Shown here in pieces: positions 32,781 through 40,604 of a stretch of DNA of 64,000 bases. The position numbers were made by a program, and so were the translations under genes. Position 1 is the stretch's first letter; each line of letters starts with the position of its first letter. The notes below the pieces were generated by a model. It ran no database searches, was not told the origin of the DNA, and saw only the letters and a program-made list of their open reading frames with translations. The stretch is from positions 296,755 through 360,754 of the forward strand of contig CAVPBZ010000016.1 in assembly GCA_963702235.1 (NCBI GenBank), given 5' to 3'. Source of the DNA: PALSA-505 sp963702235. Lineage in GTDB: Bacteria; Actinomycetota; Actinomycetes; Streptosporangiales; Streptosporangiaceae.

Positions 32781-32821
32781 ACTGGGGGACGGGATTCGCG
32801 CTGCTAGCGAGCGAATGCACG
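32754..32821 (+). promoter_or_regulatory. Promoter with paired operators, second of three
   Basis: TTGCCC (32754-32759), 18 nt, CATACT (32778-32783), then sites ACGGGATTCGCGCT (32789-32802, the motif in reverse orientation) and CGAGCGAATGCACG (32808-32821). The 5-nt gap and 19-bp centre spacing equal those at 380-412 and 33817-33849. The first site is the weakest match of the six (9 of 14 bases to site 380-393 in reverse). Confidence 0.62.
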
Positions 32822-32851
32822 CATGAGCGGCGCGGGCTACCGAGGCGGCAG

Positions 32852-33718
32852 ATGAAGTACGGCATCAACCTGTACCTGTGGGCCGACGAGATGGACGACG
32901 GCCTGATGCCCGTGCTCGGGCGGCTGAAGGAGATCGGCTTCGACGGCGTCGAGGTGCCGATCTTCGATCTCGATCAGGCGAAGTGGGCGCTGTGGGCACG
33001 GCGGCTGGACGACCTGGGGCTGCAGCGCACCGCGAACACGGTGATCGCTCCCGAGCACAACCCGCTCAGTCCCGACCCGGCCGTCCGGGAGAGCGCGTAC
33101 CAGCACATGCGGCAGGTGATCGACTGCTGCGCGACCGTGGGGTCATCCCTGCTGTGCGGCCCGCACCAGGTCGCGCTCGGCGTCTTCACCGGCCGCGGCG
33201 CCACGGCGGAGGAGTGGCAGCGCAGCGTCGAGCACCTGCGCCGGGTGGCCGAGTACGCCGCCGGCGCGGGGGTCGTGGTCGCCGAGGAGGTCGTCAACCG
33301 CTTCGAGCTGTACCACCTCAACACGGTCGATCAGGCCATCCGCTTCGTCAACGAGGTCGGGCACCCGAACTGCCGCATCCACTTCGACACCTTCCACGCG
33401 CACATCGAGGAGAAGCATCCCGCCGACGCGATCCGCCGGGCCGGCCCGCGGATCGCGCACGTGCACATATCCGAGAACGACCGGGGCGTGCCCGGAACGG
33501 GCAGCGTGGCCTGGGACGCGATCTTCGGCGCGCTGCGCGATATCGGCTATGACGGCTGGCTCACCGTCGAGGCGTTCGGCAATGCCCTGCCGCGGCTCGC
33601 CGCGGCCACCAAGATCTGGCGGCCGCTGTTCGACAGCGAGGAGCAGCTCGCCGCCGACGCCTACACGTTCCTGACCAGCAAGTGGCAGCACGACCCGCAC
33701 GTGCAGCCCGCCTTCTGA
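32852..33718 (+). CDS. Sugar isomerase/ketose 3-epimerase-like TIM barrel
   Basis: 288 residues of the xylose-isomerase-like TIM-barrel superfamily, nearest to D-tagatose/D-psicose 3-epimerases. Start MKYGINLYLWADE; metal-site residues in VVAEEVVNRFELYHLN (Glu), RIHFDTFHAHIEEKH (Asp/His), HVHISENDRGVPGTG and WLTVEAFG (final Glu) are all present. These enzymes epimerise free ketoses at C3 with Mn/Co, or isomerise tetrulose phosphates. Its promoter carries the same paired operators as the lsrKF operon 32 kb away, so it probably prepares or interconverts that pathway's sugar. The AGGCGGCAG ribosome site supports ATG 32852. Confidence 0.82.
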   Translation: MKYGINLYLWADEMDDGLMPVLGRLKEIGFDGVEVPIFDLDQAKWALWARRLDDLGLQRTANTVIAPEHNPLSPDPAVRESAYQHMRQVIDCCATVGSSLLCGPHQVALGVFTGRGATAEEWQRSVEHLRRVAEYAAGAGVVVAEEVVNRFELYHLNTVDQAIRFVNEVGHPNCRIHFDTFHAHIEEKHPADAIRRAGPRIAHVHISENDRGVPGTGSVAWDAIFGALRDIGYDGWLTVEAFGNALPRLAAATKIWRPLFDSEEQLAADAYTFLTSKWQHDPHVQPAF

Positions 33719-33725
33719 CGGCCCG

Positions 33726-33759
33726 GCCCTGGCGCCAGCAGACCCGCACAAGCCAGGGC
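33726..33759 (+). terminator. Weak hairpin after the isomerase gene
   Basis: GCCCTGGC (33726-33733) pairs with GCCAGGGC (33752-33759), an 8-bp stem with an 18-nt loop, just after the stop at 33716-33718 and before the next promoter. Confidence 0.35.
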
Positions 33760-33780
33760 GAAGCGGACCGGTGAGAAACC

Positions 33781-33849
33781 TTGCCAAGGTCCGCCCGCGA
33801 GGTCGATACTCCCAGTAGAGCGGATGGCCAGTCCGTGAGCGAATGCTCC
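33781..33849 (+). promoter_or_regulatory. Promoter with paired operators, third of three
   Basis: TTGCCA (33781-33786), 18 nt, GATACT (33805-33810), then AGAGCGGATGGCCA (33817-33830), 5 nt, and TGAGCGAATGCTCC (33836-33849). The second operator contains GAGCGAATGCTC, a GAGC/GCTC inverted repeat. Box order, spacer length and operator spacing are identical to those at 347-412 and 32754-32821. Confidence 0.7.
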
Positions 33850-33898
33850 GCGACGACGGGATTCCTGCTTCCGGCGGGTTACGGGAAGGAGACTCACG

Positions 33899-35365
33899 GT
33901 GGCAGTAGAGGCCGGTCAGTCGAGTCAGTCCAGTAAGGGCAGCGTCGGGACCGAGCTGCGGGAGAACGCGATCGGGCTGCCCGGCATGCTCATGCAGGGC
34001 ATCGCCACGATCGGGCCGTCGTTCGCCATCCTCGCGTCCTTCGTCTTCATCGTGGGGTTCGCCGGGCTCATGACGCCGTGGGCGTTCCTGTTCGGCGGCG
34101 TCCTGCTCGGGCTGCAGGCACTGTCGGCGGCGCAGCTGGCCAAGGTGTTCCCGTCGGCGGGCGGCTGGTACACCTGGATCGCCCGGGCCTTCCATCCGCG
34201 GGCGGGCTTCTTCGCCGGCGTGCTGTTCTCGATCTGGCTGCCGCCGGTGGCCGCGCTCACCTTGTCCTACCTGTCGAAGACGGTCCTCGAACCCGGGATC
34301 AAGCAGGAGTACGGCGTCGACGTCCCGTGGTGGATCTTCGTGCTGGCCGGCCTGGCGCTGGTGATCTTCTTCGCCTACCAGGGGATCGCGATCTCGGAGA
34401 AGGCGCTCATCATCACCGGCGTGATCGAGATCGTGATCATGCTGGCGCTCGCGTTCACCGGGCTAGGGTCGCCCGGGCACGGCGGGTTCAGCTGGGCTCC
34501 GCTCAATCCCGCTCACTTCGGCCTGGCGGGCAACCTCTTCCTCGGCGTGGTGTTCTCGATCTTCGCGTTCAGCGGCTGGGAATCCACCGGCCCGCTCGCC
34601 GAGGAGAGCAAGAACCCCAAGCGCAACGTGCCCATCGGGCTGGTCGGGTCCGTCATCGTGCTGATGATCTACTTCGTATTCGTGACCTGGGGATACCTCG
34701 TCGGCATCGGCGTCAGCACCCCGACCTCGGCGATCACCAACCCGAACGCGGCCTTCCCGGTGGCCACGTTCGCGCAGCGAGTGTGGGGCGGCGGCTGGGT
34801 GCTGCTGCTGTTCGCGCTGCTGAACTCGGCCATCGCCCTGTCCATCGCCTGCTTCAACGGCGGCACCCGGACCTGGTACGCGATGGGCCGGTCCGGCGTG
34901 CTGCCCGCCGCGCTGGGCAAGGTCAACCCGAAGCGCAAGACGCCCGTCAACGCGATCCACCTCGAGGTCGGCGTGCAGATCCTCGCGTTCGTGCTCGTGC
35001 TGATCTTCGGCGCGGCCAACGTGTTCTTCTCCTGGGCGAACGCGATCACCATCGGCCTGGTGTTCATGTACATCCTGTGCAACATCGGGGTGGTGAAGTA
35101 CTACCTGACCGGGGGCCGGGCCCAGTTCAACCCGCTGCTGCATCTGGTCGTCCCGCTGGTCGCCTCGGCCGCGGGCATCATAGTCATCTGGAAGTCCTAC
35201 TTCTCCCCGTTCACCAGCACCGGGCCGGTGTACTACGGCCTGATGGTCTTCATCGCCGTGCTCGCGGTCACCGTCGTCATCCTGGCCTTCCTGCGCGCCC
35301 GCGGCCGGGAGGACTGGATGCACCGCGCCCAGCTGGTCTTCGAGCAGTCCGGCGGCGGCCACTAG
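33899..35365 (+). CDS. APC-family permease of the lsrKF regulon
   Basis: 488 residues, about 12 membrane helices. Helix 1 region GLPGMLMQGIATIGPSFAIL, helix 2 to 3 GGWYTWIARAFHPRAGFFAG, the conserved FSGWESTGPLAEESKNPKRNVP loop, and a C-terminal RARGREDWMHRAQLVFEQ tail place it in the amino-acid-polyamine-organocation superfamily of cytoplasmic-membrane importers. GTG 33899 has a GGAAGGAGA ribosome site. Its promoter shares the operator design of the lsrKF operon, so it is the best candidate importer for that pathway. An APC transporter suggests an amino-acid-like or amine-containing substrate rather than a plain sugar. Confidence 0.85.
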   Translation: MAVEAGQSSQSSKGSVGTELRENAIGLPGMLMQGIATIGPSFAILASFVFIVGFAGLMTPWAFLFGGVLLGLQALSAAQLAKVFPSAGGWYTWIARAFHPRAGFFAGVLFSIWLPPVAALTLSYLSKTVLEPGIKQEYGVDVPWWIFVLAGLALVIFFAYQGIAISEKALIITGVIEIVIMLALAFTGLGSPGHGGFSWAPLNPAHFGLAGNLFLGVVFSIFAFSGWESTGPLAEESKNPKRNVPIGLVGSVIVLMIYFVFVTWGYLVGIGVSTPTSAITNPNAAFPVATFAQRVWGGGWVLLLFALLNSAIALSIACFNGGTRTWYAMGRSGVLPAALGKVNPKRKTPVNAIHLEVGVQILAFVLVLIFGAANVFFSWANAITIGLVFMYILCNIGVVKYYLTGGRAQFNPLLHLVVPLVASAAGIIVIWKSYFSPFTSTGPVYYGLMVFIAVLAVTVVILAFLRARGREDWMHRAQLVFEQSGGGH

Positions 35366-35388
35366 CCAACCTCTGGCTCAACCGTCTT

Positions 35389-35559
35389 CGAGGTAGACCA
35401 GGCCTCGGCTACACGCAATTCGCCGCCGCGACGGCGAACGGGAGCCGTTCGGTCGTCGTTTCGGTCAACTCGCAGATCACCCCGGCCGTGAACGCGAACA
35501 GGTTCACCGAGCTGCGGCGGATCTACGCCCTCGCCGTCTGCGCGAGGCTGGCCAGGTGA
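35389..35559 (+). pseudogene. 3' remnant of a serine hydrolase (beta-lactamase/D-Ala-D-Ala peptidase family)
   Basis: The frame ending at 35559 encodes GLGYTQFAAATANGSRSVVVSVNSQITPAVNANRF, the usual last strands of class C beta-lactamase-like serine hydrolases found in actinobacteria, with a short tail ALAVCARLAR. The SxxK and YxN parts are absent, so only ~50 residues survive, directly after the permease gene. Confidence 0.6.
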
Positions 35560-35663
35560 TATGCCAGCTGACATCACCTGAGCCACGAGGCACGCAGACC
35601 CCAGGCGCCCCGGACGTGCGCGGCCCGGCCGTGGCGCCAGCCCACCCGTGCCGCGGTGCCAGG

Positions 35664-36725
35664 TCAGCCGGCCGTCGCGGCGGCCGGGCTGGCCACGGCG
35701 GCAGGGACGGTGCGGACCGGGGCCGGGCCGGTCGAGCCGCGGACCACGAGCTCGGGCTCGAACAGGAGCTCCTCGGGGTAGACCGCGACGCTCTCCATCT
35801 GGTTGACCAGCAGCGCGACCGCGGACGTGCCCATCGACTCGATCGGCTGGCGGATGGTGGTCAACGGCGGGTCGGTGCAGTTCATGAAGCCGGAGTCGTC
35901 GAAACCGACGACGGACACGTCGCCGGGCACGGTCAGGCCCGCCCGCCGCACCGCCCGGATCGCGCCGAGCGCCAGCAGGTCGCTGCCGCAGATGATGCCG
36001 GTCACGCCGTGCCGCAGGATCCGGGTGGCCGCCGCCTGGCCGCCCTCCACCGAGAACAGCGCGTGCTCGACCGGCGCGACCTCGTGCCCGGCCCGCTCGG
36101 CGTGCTCGGTGAACGCCGCAAGCTTGCGGCGGGACGGCACGTGGTCCGCGGGACCCACGACCAGGCCGATCCGCTGGTGGCCGAGCGAGGCCAGGTGCCG
36201 GAACGACTGCCCCGCCGCGGTCACGTCATCGGTCAACACGCACGGGAAGTCCAGACCCTCGATCGCGGCGTTGAGCAGCACCACCGGGATGCCCCGGCTG
36301 TGCAGCAGCCGGTAGTGCTCGTGCGGGGCGGTCAGCTCGGCGTAGTGCCCGCCGGCGAAGACGACCCCGGAGACATGCTGGTCGAGCAGCATGCTGACGT
36401 AGTCGGCCTCCGAAAGGCCGCCGGCCGTGCGGGTGCACAGCACCGGGGTGAAGCCGCGCTGGGCCAGCGCGCCGCCGATCACCTCGGCCAGCGCGGGGAA
36501 GATCGGGTTCTGCAGCTCGGGCAGGACCAGGCCGATCAGCCGGGCGCGCTCGCCGCGCAACTGGGTCGGGCGCTCGTAACCGAGCACGTCCAGCGCGGTC
36601 AGGACCGCTTCCCTGGTCGAGTCGGACACCCCGGCCTTGCCGTTGAGCACCCGGCTCACCGTGGCCTCGCTGACTCCCACCTTCTTGGCCACGTCGGCCA
36701 GCCGCCGGGTTGGTGCGCGTGTCAT
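35664..36725 (-). CDS. LacI-family transcriptional repressor
   Basis: 353 residues from ATG 36725. The N-terminal helix-turn-helix and hinge are clear: RRLADVAKKVGVSEATVSRVLNGKAGVSDSTREAVLTALDVLGY. The effector domain has IGLVLPELQNPIFPALAEVI, GIPVVLLNAAIEG, GHQRIGLVVGP and VVGFDDSGFMNCTDPPLTTIRQP. Leaderless expression is likely: TACGCT on the minus strand (36732-36737) ends 6 nt before the ATG. A perfect 12-bp palindrome GCAAGTACTTGC (36750-36761) overlaps the expected -35, so it probably represses itself and the divergent sugar ABC transporter/alpha-glucosidase operon. The inducer is presumably an alpha-glucoside. Confidence 0.9.
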   Translation of the reverse strand: MTRAPTRRLADVAKKVGVSEATVSRVLNGKAGVSDSTREAVLTALDVLGYERPTQLRGERARLIGLVLPELQNPIFPALAEVIGGALAQRGFTPVLCTRTAGGLSEADYVSMLLDQHVSGVVFAGGHYAELTAPHEHYRLLHSRGIPVVLLNAAIEGLDFPCVLTDDVTAAGQSFRHLASLGHQRIGLVVGPADHVPSRRKLAAFTEHAERAGHEVAPVEHALFSVEGGQAAATRILRHGVTGIICGSDLLALGAIRAVRRAGLTVPGDVSVVGFDDSGFMNCTDPPLTTIRQPIESMGTSAVALLVNQMESVAVYPEELLFEPELVVRGSTGPAPVRTVPAAVASPAAATAG

Positions 36726-36731
36726 GCTGCA

Positions 36732-36993
36732 AGCGTACGACATCCTGTAGCAAGTACTTGCGTGACGTGGCTCACAATTGAGCGTAACTTACAGCGCCGA
36801 GCCGTCGTCTCTTGCGCATCCTGAAAGCCGGCTGGACTCGTGGTCCAGACCTTGCGAGCGGACTGCCCACGTCGGCCTCCCGAGCCCTCAGAAGCGGCCG
36901 TTCGGGCTCATATCTCTGGCATCTCCGTAATCAAGTTGTATCCTTGCGAAGTTTCATCGACATCTTGCGGCTATGTGTCTATATCAGTATGTT
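36732..36993. promoter_or_regulatory. LacI control region: palindrome and five CTTGCG repeats before the sugar ABC operon
   Basis: The palindrome GCAAGTACTTGC lies at 36750-36761. The hexamer CTTGCG occurs on the plus strand at 36757, 36811, 36851, 36943 and 36964; the last two are 21 bp apart, two helical turns. A promoter-like TTGCGG (36965-36970), 17 nt, TATGTT (36988-36993) overlaps the last repeat. Such CTTGC direct repeats recall MalR-type operators of streptomycetes. A further imperfect inverted repeat GCTCA-CAAT-TGAGC is at 36770-36783. The remaining ~140 nt to 37130 hold nothing more that I can name. Confidence 0.55.
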
Positions 36994-37130
36994 GAGCGCA
37001 ACACGACGGCGGCGTCTGCAGGCGAGCAGCGTCACCCGACGGGATCGGACCACAACGCCACCTCGCCGACCGCAACTGCGGCGGGGCGAGCGGATCATCG
37101 CCATGTTTCAGCACAGGGAAGGATTGATCG

Positions 37131-38531
37131 ATGAGCAGACAGCTTCATCGACGGGCCGGCTATCGCAAGCCTGCCGCCGTCGCCGCCGTCGCGGCTCTGG
37201 GGCTTGCCGCCGCGGCGTGCTCAAGCACCCCCTCCTCGAATTCATCGAGCGGCGGCCACGTGACCATCAGCGTCAACTGCGCACCGCCGGCAACGGCTGC
37301 GGCTCAGCACAAGGAGTGGAACGAGGACGTTACCGCCTTCGAGAAGGCAAACCCCAACATCACCATCAAGAGCGTCACCTACACCGGCCAGTGTGAGGTC
37401 CCGGCCCAATTCACCGCGACGCTCAAGGCCGGCACCGAGACCAACCTCTTCTACGCCTACTTCACCGACCTTCACCAGGTCCTCGACGCGGGCCAGGCCG
37501 CCGACATCACCTCGTACGTGAACAAAAGCACGGTGCCGACCCTGGGTGACATCGTGCCCTCGGCGATGGCCGCGGAAACCGCGGGCAAGACGCTCTACGG
37601 ACTGCCGACGTCCAACTACACACAGGGCCTGATCATCAACAGGAAGCTGTTCACACAGGCCGGGCTCAACCCCAACCAGCCCCCGACCACCTGGGCGGGC
37701 GTGGAGAAGGATGCCAAGGCGATTGCCGCTCTCGGCCACGGCATCTACGGCTACGGCGACTACAGTGCGAGCCCCGTCGGCGGCTGGCACTTCACCTCCG
37801 AGATGGACGCGATGGGCGGTCAGATCGTGGGCTCCAACGGCCAGGCGGGCTTCAACAACTCGACCAACGCACCGAAGGCCACGGCGATCCTGCAGGCGCT
37901 GCACCAGATGCGGTTCGTCGATCACAGCATGAGCGCGACCCAGCAGCTCGCCTGGGGCACCCTGCAACAGCAGATAGCCGCCAACAAGCTCGGGATGTAC
38001 ATCGCGGCGCCTGACGACATCTACAACACCATCGTCCCTGTAGACCACGGCAACGTGAACGACTACGGCATGGGCCCGCTGCCAAGCACCGGCGGCACCC
38101 CCGCAGGCTCGCTGTCTGGTGGCAACGGCTACATGTTCGCGAAGAGCGACACGCCGGCACAGATCCGGGCCGGCATCAAGTGGCTCGTCTTCGAGTCGCT
38201 GACACCGGGCAAGGGTCAGTTCAACTTCGCGAGGAGCAAGGCCGACGGCTTCCCTGTCGGCTTTCCTGAGCCACAGCTGTTCACCGGTGCTACCGCGCAG
38301 AAGTACCAGCAACTCCTCGGCGCGAGCGCGACGATCAACACGTCCTACTACTCGACCTTCGTCGCCGCGCACGAGAATGGCATGGGCGAGCCTCCCGACG
38401 CCCAGGCGCTGTACGCGGCATTGAACACGCCGATGCTCGACGCGCTGACCGAACCGAACCCTAATTACAGCCAGCTGCTCTCGACAGCAGCGAGCAACGT
38501 CAACACACTCCTGACAAACAGCGGCGGATAG
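37131..38531 (+). CDS. Sugar ABC transporter substrate-binding lipoprotein
   Basis: 466 residues with a lipoprotein signal peptide: basic MSRQLHRRAGYRK, hydrophobic VAAVAALGLA, lipobox LAAAAC (Cys about residue 30), then a Ser-rich linker. The mature part is a family 1 (MalE/UgpB-like) solute-binding protein: NEDVTAFEKANPNITIKSVTY, GLPTSNYTQGLIINRKLFTQAGLNPNQPPTTWAGVEKD and a late Pro/Ala-rich end. It is anchored outside the membrane and delivers an oligosaccharide to the permeases encoded next. Ribosome site GGGAAGGATT precedes ATG 37131. The alpha-glucosidase in the operon and the LacI regulator suggest an alpha-glucoside. Confidence 0.92.
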   Translation: MSRQLHRRAGYRKPAAVAAVAALGLAAAACSSTPSSNSSSGGHVTISVNCAPPATAAAQHKEWNEDVTAFEKANPNITIKSVTYTGQCEVPAQFTATLKAGTETNLFYAYFTDLHQVLDAGQAADITSYVNKSTVPTLGDIVPSAMAAETAGKTLYGLPTSNYTQGLIINRKLFTQAGLNPNQPPTTWAGVEKDAKAIAALGHGIYGYGDYSASPVGGWHFTSEMDAMGGQIVGSNGQAGFNNSTNAPKATAILQALHQMRFVDHSMSATQQLAWGTLQQQIAANKLGMYIAAPDDIYNTIVPVDHGNVNDYGMGPLPSTGGTPAGSLSGGNGYMFAKSDTPAQIRAGIKWLVFESLTPGKGQFNFARSKADGFPVGFPEPQLFTGATAQKYQQLLGASATINTSYYSTFVAAHENGMGEPPDAQALYAALNTPMLDALTEPNPNYSQLLSTAASNVNTLLTNSGG

Positions 38532-38536
38532 GAGGC

Positions 38537-38570
38537 CGCCGCGGGGGCCGGGCTCCCGGCCCCCGCGGCG
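38537..38570 (+). terminator. Perfect 16-bp hairpin between binding protein and permease genes
   Basis: Arms CGCCGCGGGGGCCGGG (38537-38552) and CCCGGCCCCCGCGGCG (38555-38570) with a 2-nt loop, 5 nt after the stop. It likely causes partial termination and/or protects the upstream mRNA, giving more binding protein than permease. Confidence 0.75.
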
Positions 38571-38679
38571 AGTCCGCGGCGCCAGCGCGGCTGATTGCGC
38601 CGCAGCTCGGCCATCGCACCCCAGCGGAGTCATCGCGCCTTAGCTGGTTGGCCTCGTCCTAGGAGGATCCGGAGAATCG

Positions 38680-39648
38680 ATGACGGACACTGCGGTCATG
38701 CTCAGCAAGGCCAAGGGCAGCCCCGGCCCGTTTGAGCGGCGGGCCGCCGGCAGCAGGCGGAGCCGGCAGCTCAGGCGCAACCTCTCCGCGCACGGGTTCC
38801 TCATCGGTGCGGTCTTGTGCTTCGCGCTTTTCTCCTGGTACCCGATGGCGCGCGAGATCATCATGAGCTTCCAGAAGACCCACCTGGGCGTGACCACGTG
38901 GGCCGGGTGGCAGAACTACAGCCGGATCTTCCACGATCCGACGTTCTGGACGGCCTGGCGCAACACGCTGGAGTTCACCGGGCTCGCGCTGGTCTTCGGC
39001 TACGCGGTGCCGTTCTTCGCCGCGATTCTGCTTAACGAGCTGCGACACGCCAAGGGTTATCTCCGGACCCTCGTGTACCTGCCCGTAATGCTGCCGCCCG
39101 CATCGGCGCTGCTGCTCTTCGCCTATTTTTACGACCCTACCTATGGGTTGTTCAACCGCATCCTGCAGCTACTGCACCTGCCGACCTCGCAGTGGGTGCA
39201 GTCGCCAGGAACCAGCATGCCGACCACCGCGATGATCGCAGTGGTGATCGCGGCAACCTGGATGAACATGGGCGGCGCGACGCTGATCTACCTGGCCGCG
39301 CTGCAGAACATCCCGGGCGAGCTGTACGAGGCCGCCGAGCTCGACGGCGCCGGCCTGTACAGGAAGATCCGGCACATCACGGTGCCGCAGACCAAGCTGA
39401 TCCTCTCGATGCTGCTGATGCTGCAGATCGTCGCCACCATGCAGATGTTCATCGAGGCATTCATCCTGACCGGGGGGCCAGGAGTGAACAACAATACGCT
39501 TTCTGTGGTCAACCTCATCTACATTTACGCGTTCTCCATGAGTGGCTCAAGCAACTACAACAGCGCCTCGGCGCTCGGCGTGGTGCTCATGCTGGTGCTC
39601 GGTGCCTTCTCCGGCGCCTACCTCTGGCTGAGCCGCGACCGCGGCTAG
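38680..39648 (+). CDS. Sugar ABC transporter permease, MalF/UgpA type
   Basis: 322 residues, six predicted membrane helices; the cytoplasmic N-terminus is basic (FERRAAGSRRSRQLRRN). The EAA loop that contacts the ATPase reads EAAELDGAGLYRKIRHITVPQTK (near residue 220). Ribosome site AGGAGGATCCGG is strong, which fits the need to restart translation after the hairpin at 38537-38570. Forms the inner-membrane channel with the next gene product. Confidence 0.93.
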   Translation: MTDTAVMLSKAKGSPGPFERRAAGSRRSRQLRRNLSAHGFLIGAVLCFALFSWYPMAREIIMSFQKTHLGVTTWAGWQNYSRIFHDPTFWTAWRNTLEFTGLALVFGYAVPFFAAILLNELRHAKGYLRTLVYLPVMLPPASALLLFAYFYDPTYGLFNRILQLLHLPTSQWVQSPGTSMPTTAMIAVVIAATWMNMGGATLIYLAALQNIPGELYEAAELDGAGLYRKIRHITVPQTKLILSMLLMLQIVATMQMFIEAFILTGGPGVNNNTLSVVNLIYIYAFSMSGSSNYNSASALGVVLMLVLGAFSGAYLWLSRDRG

Positions 39649-39663
39649 GAAACAGGAGCTCAC

Positions 39664-40599
39664 GTGTCAGTGCTCGCCGCCAGGGCCGAAACGTCGAGGC
39701 GCCGCACGGCTCAGCGCGACGCACCGTCACGGACACTGATATCCAAGGCCCAGCTGAACCGACCGGGCAGTAAGCTTGCCTACCGGATCGTGCTGACCCT
39801 GGTCGTCGTCGTCTTCACGCTTGTGTTCATCGGCCCTCTTTACTTCCTGCTCACCGACGGGCTCAAGTCCACCCAAGAAGCGGGCCAGGTGCCGCCCACG
39901 TTTTTTCCTGCCCATATCCATCCGAGCACCTACGTCACCGCTTGGAATACCCTCAGCGTCGGCCGGCTGATGTTCAACACCCTGTATTACGCGTTCGGTG
40001 CTCTCGCGTTCCAGCTCATCTTCGACGTTGCCGCTGCCTACGCGTTCTCAAAGCTCCGGCCGGTGCTAGGTAACGCCATCTTCGGCATGATGCTGGCCAC
40101 CCTGATGATCCCCTCCACCGTCCTGATCGTGCCGCAGTATCTCACCGTCGCCAACCTGCCGATCCTGCATGTGAACCTGATCGGCACACCTGAGGCCATT
40201 TGGCTGCCTTCCGTCGCTAACGCCTTCAGCATCTTCCTGCTCAAGCGGTTCTTCGATTCGATTCCAGCCGAGCTGATGGATGCCGCGGCGATCGATGGTG
40301 CGTCCCCGCTGCGGGCTCTGCGCTCGATAGTCCTGCCGATTTCCCGGCCGATCCTTGGCGTCGTCACGATCTTTGGGTTCGTCGCTGTCTGGAAGGATTT
40401 CCTCTGGCCCCTACTTGTCGAGAGCGGCTACACCCCAACCAGGGAAACGATCAATGTCGGGATCACGGGGGCGACCACCACACCCGAGAACCTCATCATC
40501 GCCGCTTCCGCCATCGCCGCGATTCCCACGATCATTTTTTTCCTGGTCTTCCAGCGCAACATCATGTCCGGCCTGAGTGCCGGCGGCCTCAAGGGCTGA
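39664..40599 (+). CDS. Sugar ABC transporter permease, MalG/UgpE type
   Basis: 311 residues, six helices, EAA loop DAAAIDGASPLRALRSIVLPISRP. Starts with GTG after an ACAGGAGCTC ribosome site, 15 nt downstream of its partner. No ATPase gene follows in the window; as in many actinobacteria the shared MsiK-type ATPase is probably encoded elsewhere. Confidence 0.93.
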   Translation: MSVLAARAETSRRRTAQRDAPSRTLISKAQLNRPGSKLAYRIVLTLVVVVFTLVFIGPLYFLLTDGLKSTQEAGQVPPTFFPAHIHPSTYVTAWNTLSVGRLMFNTLYYAFGALAFQLIFDVAAAYAFSKLRPVLGNAIFGMMLATLMIPSTVLIVPQYLTVANLPILHVNLIGTPEAIWLPSVANAFSIFLLKRFFDSIPAELMDAAAIDGASPLRALRSIVLPISRPILGVVTIFGFVAVWKDFLWPLLVESGYTPTRETINVGITGATTTPENLIIAASAIAAIPTIIFFLVFQRNIMSGLSAGGLKG

Positions 40600-40604
40600 G
40601 CCCT

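Noticed and set aside
36770..36783. GCTCA-CAAT-TGAGC as a SorC-type operator
   Set aside because: Arms are in the opposite order to the regulon motif and there is no paired site; kept only as part of the LacI region.
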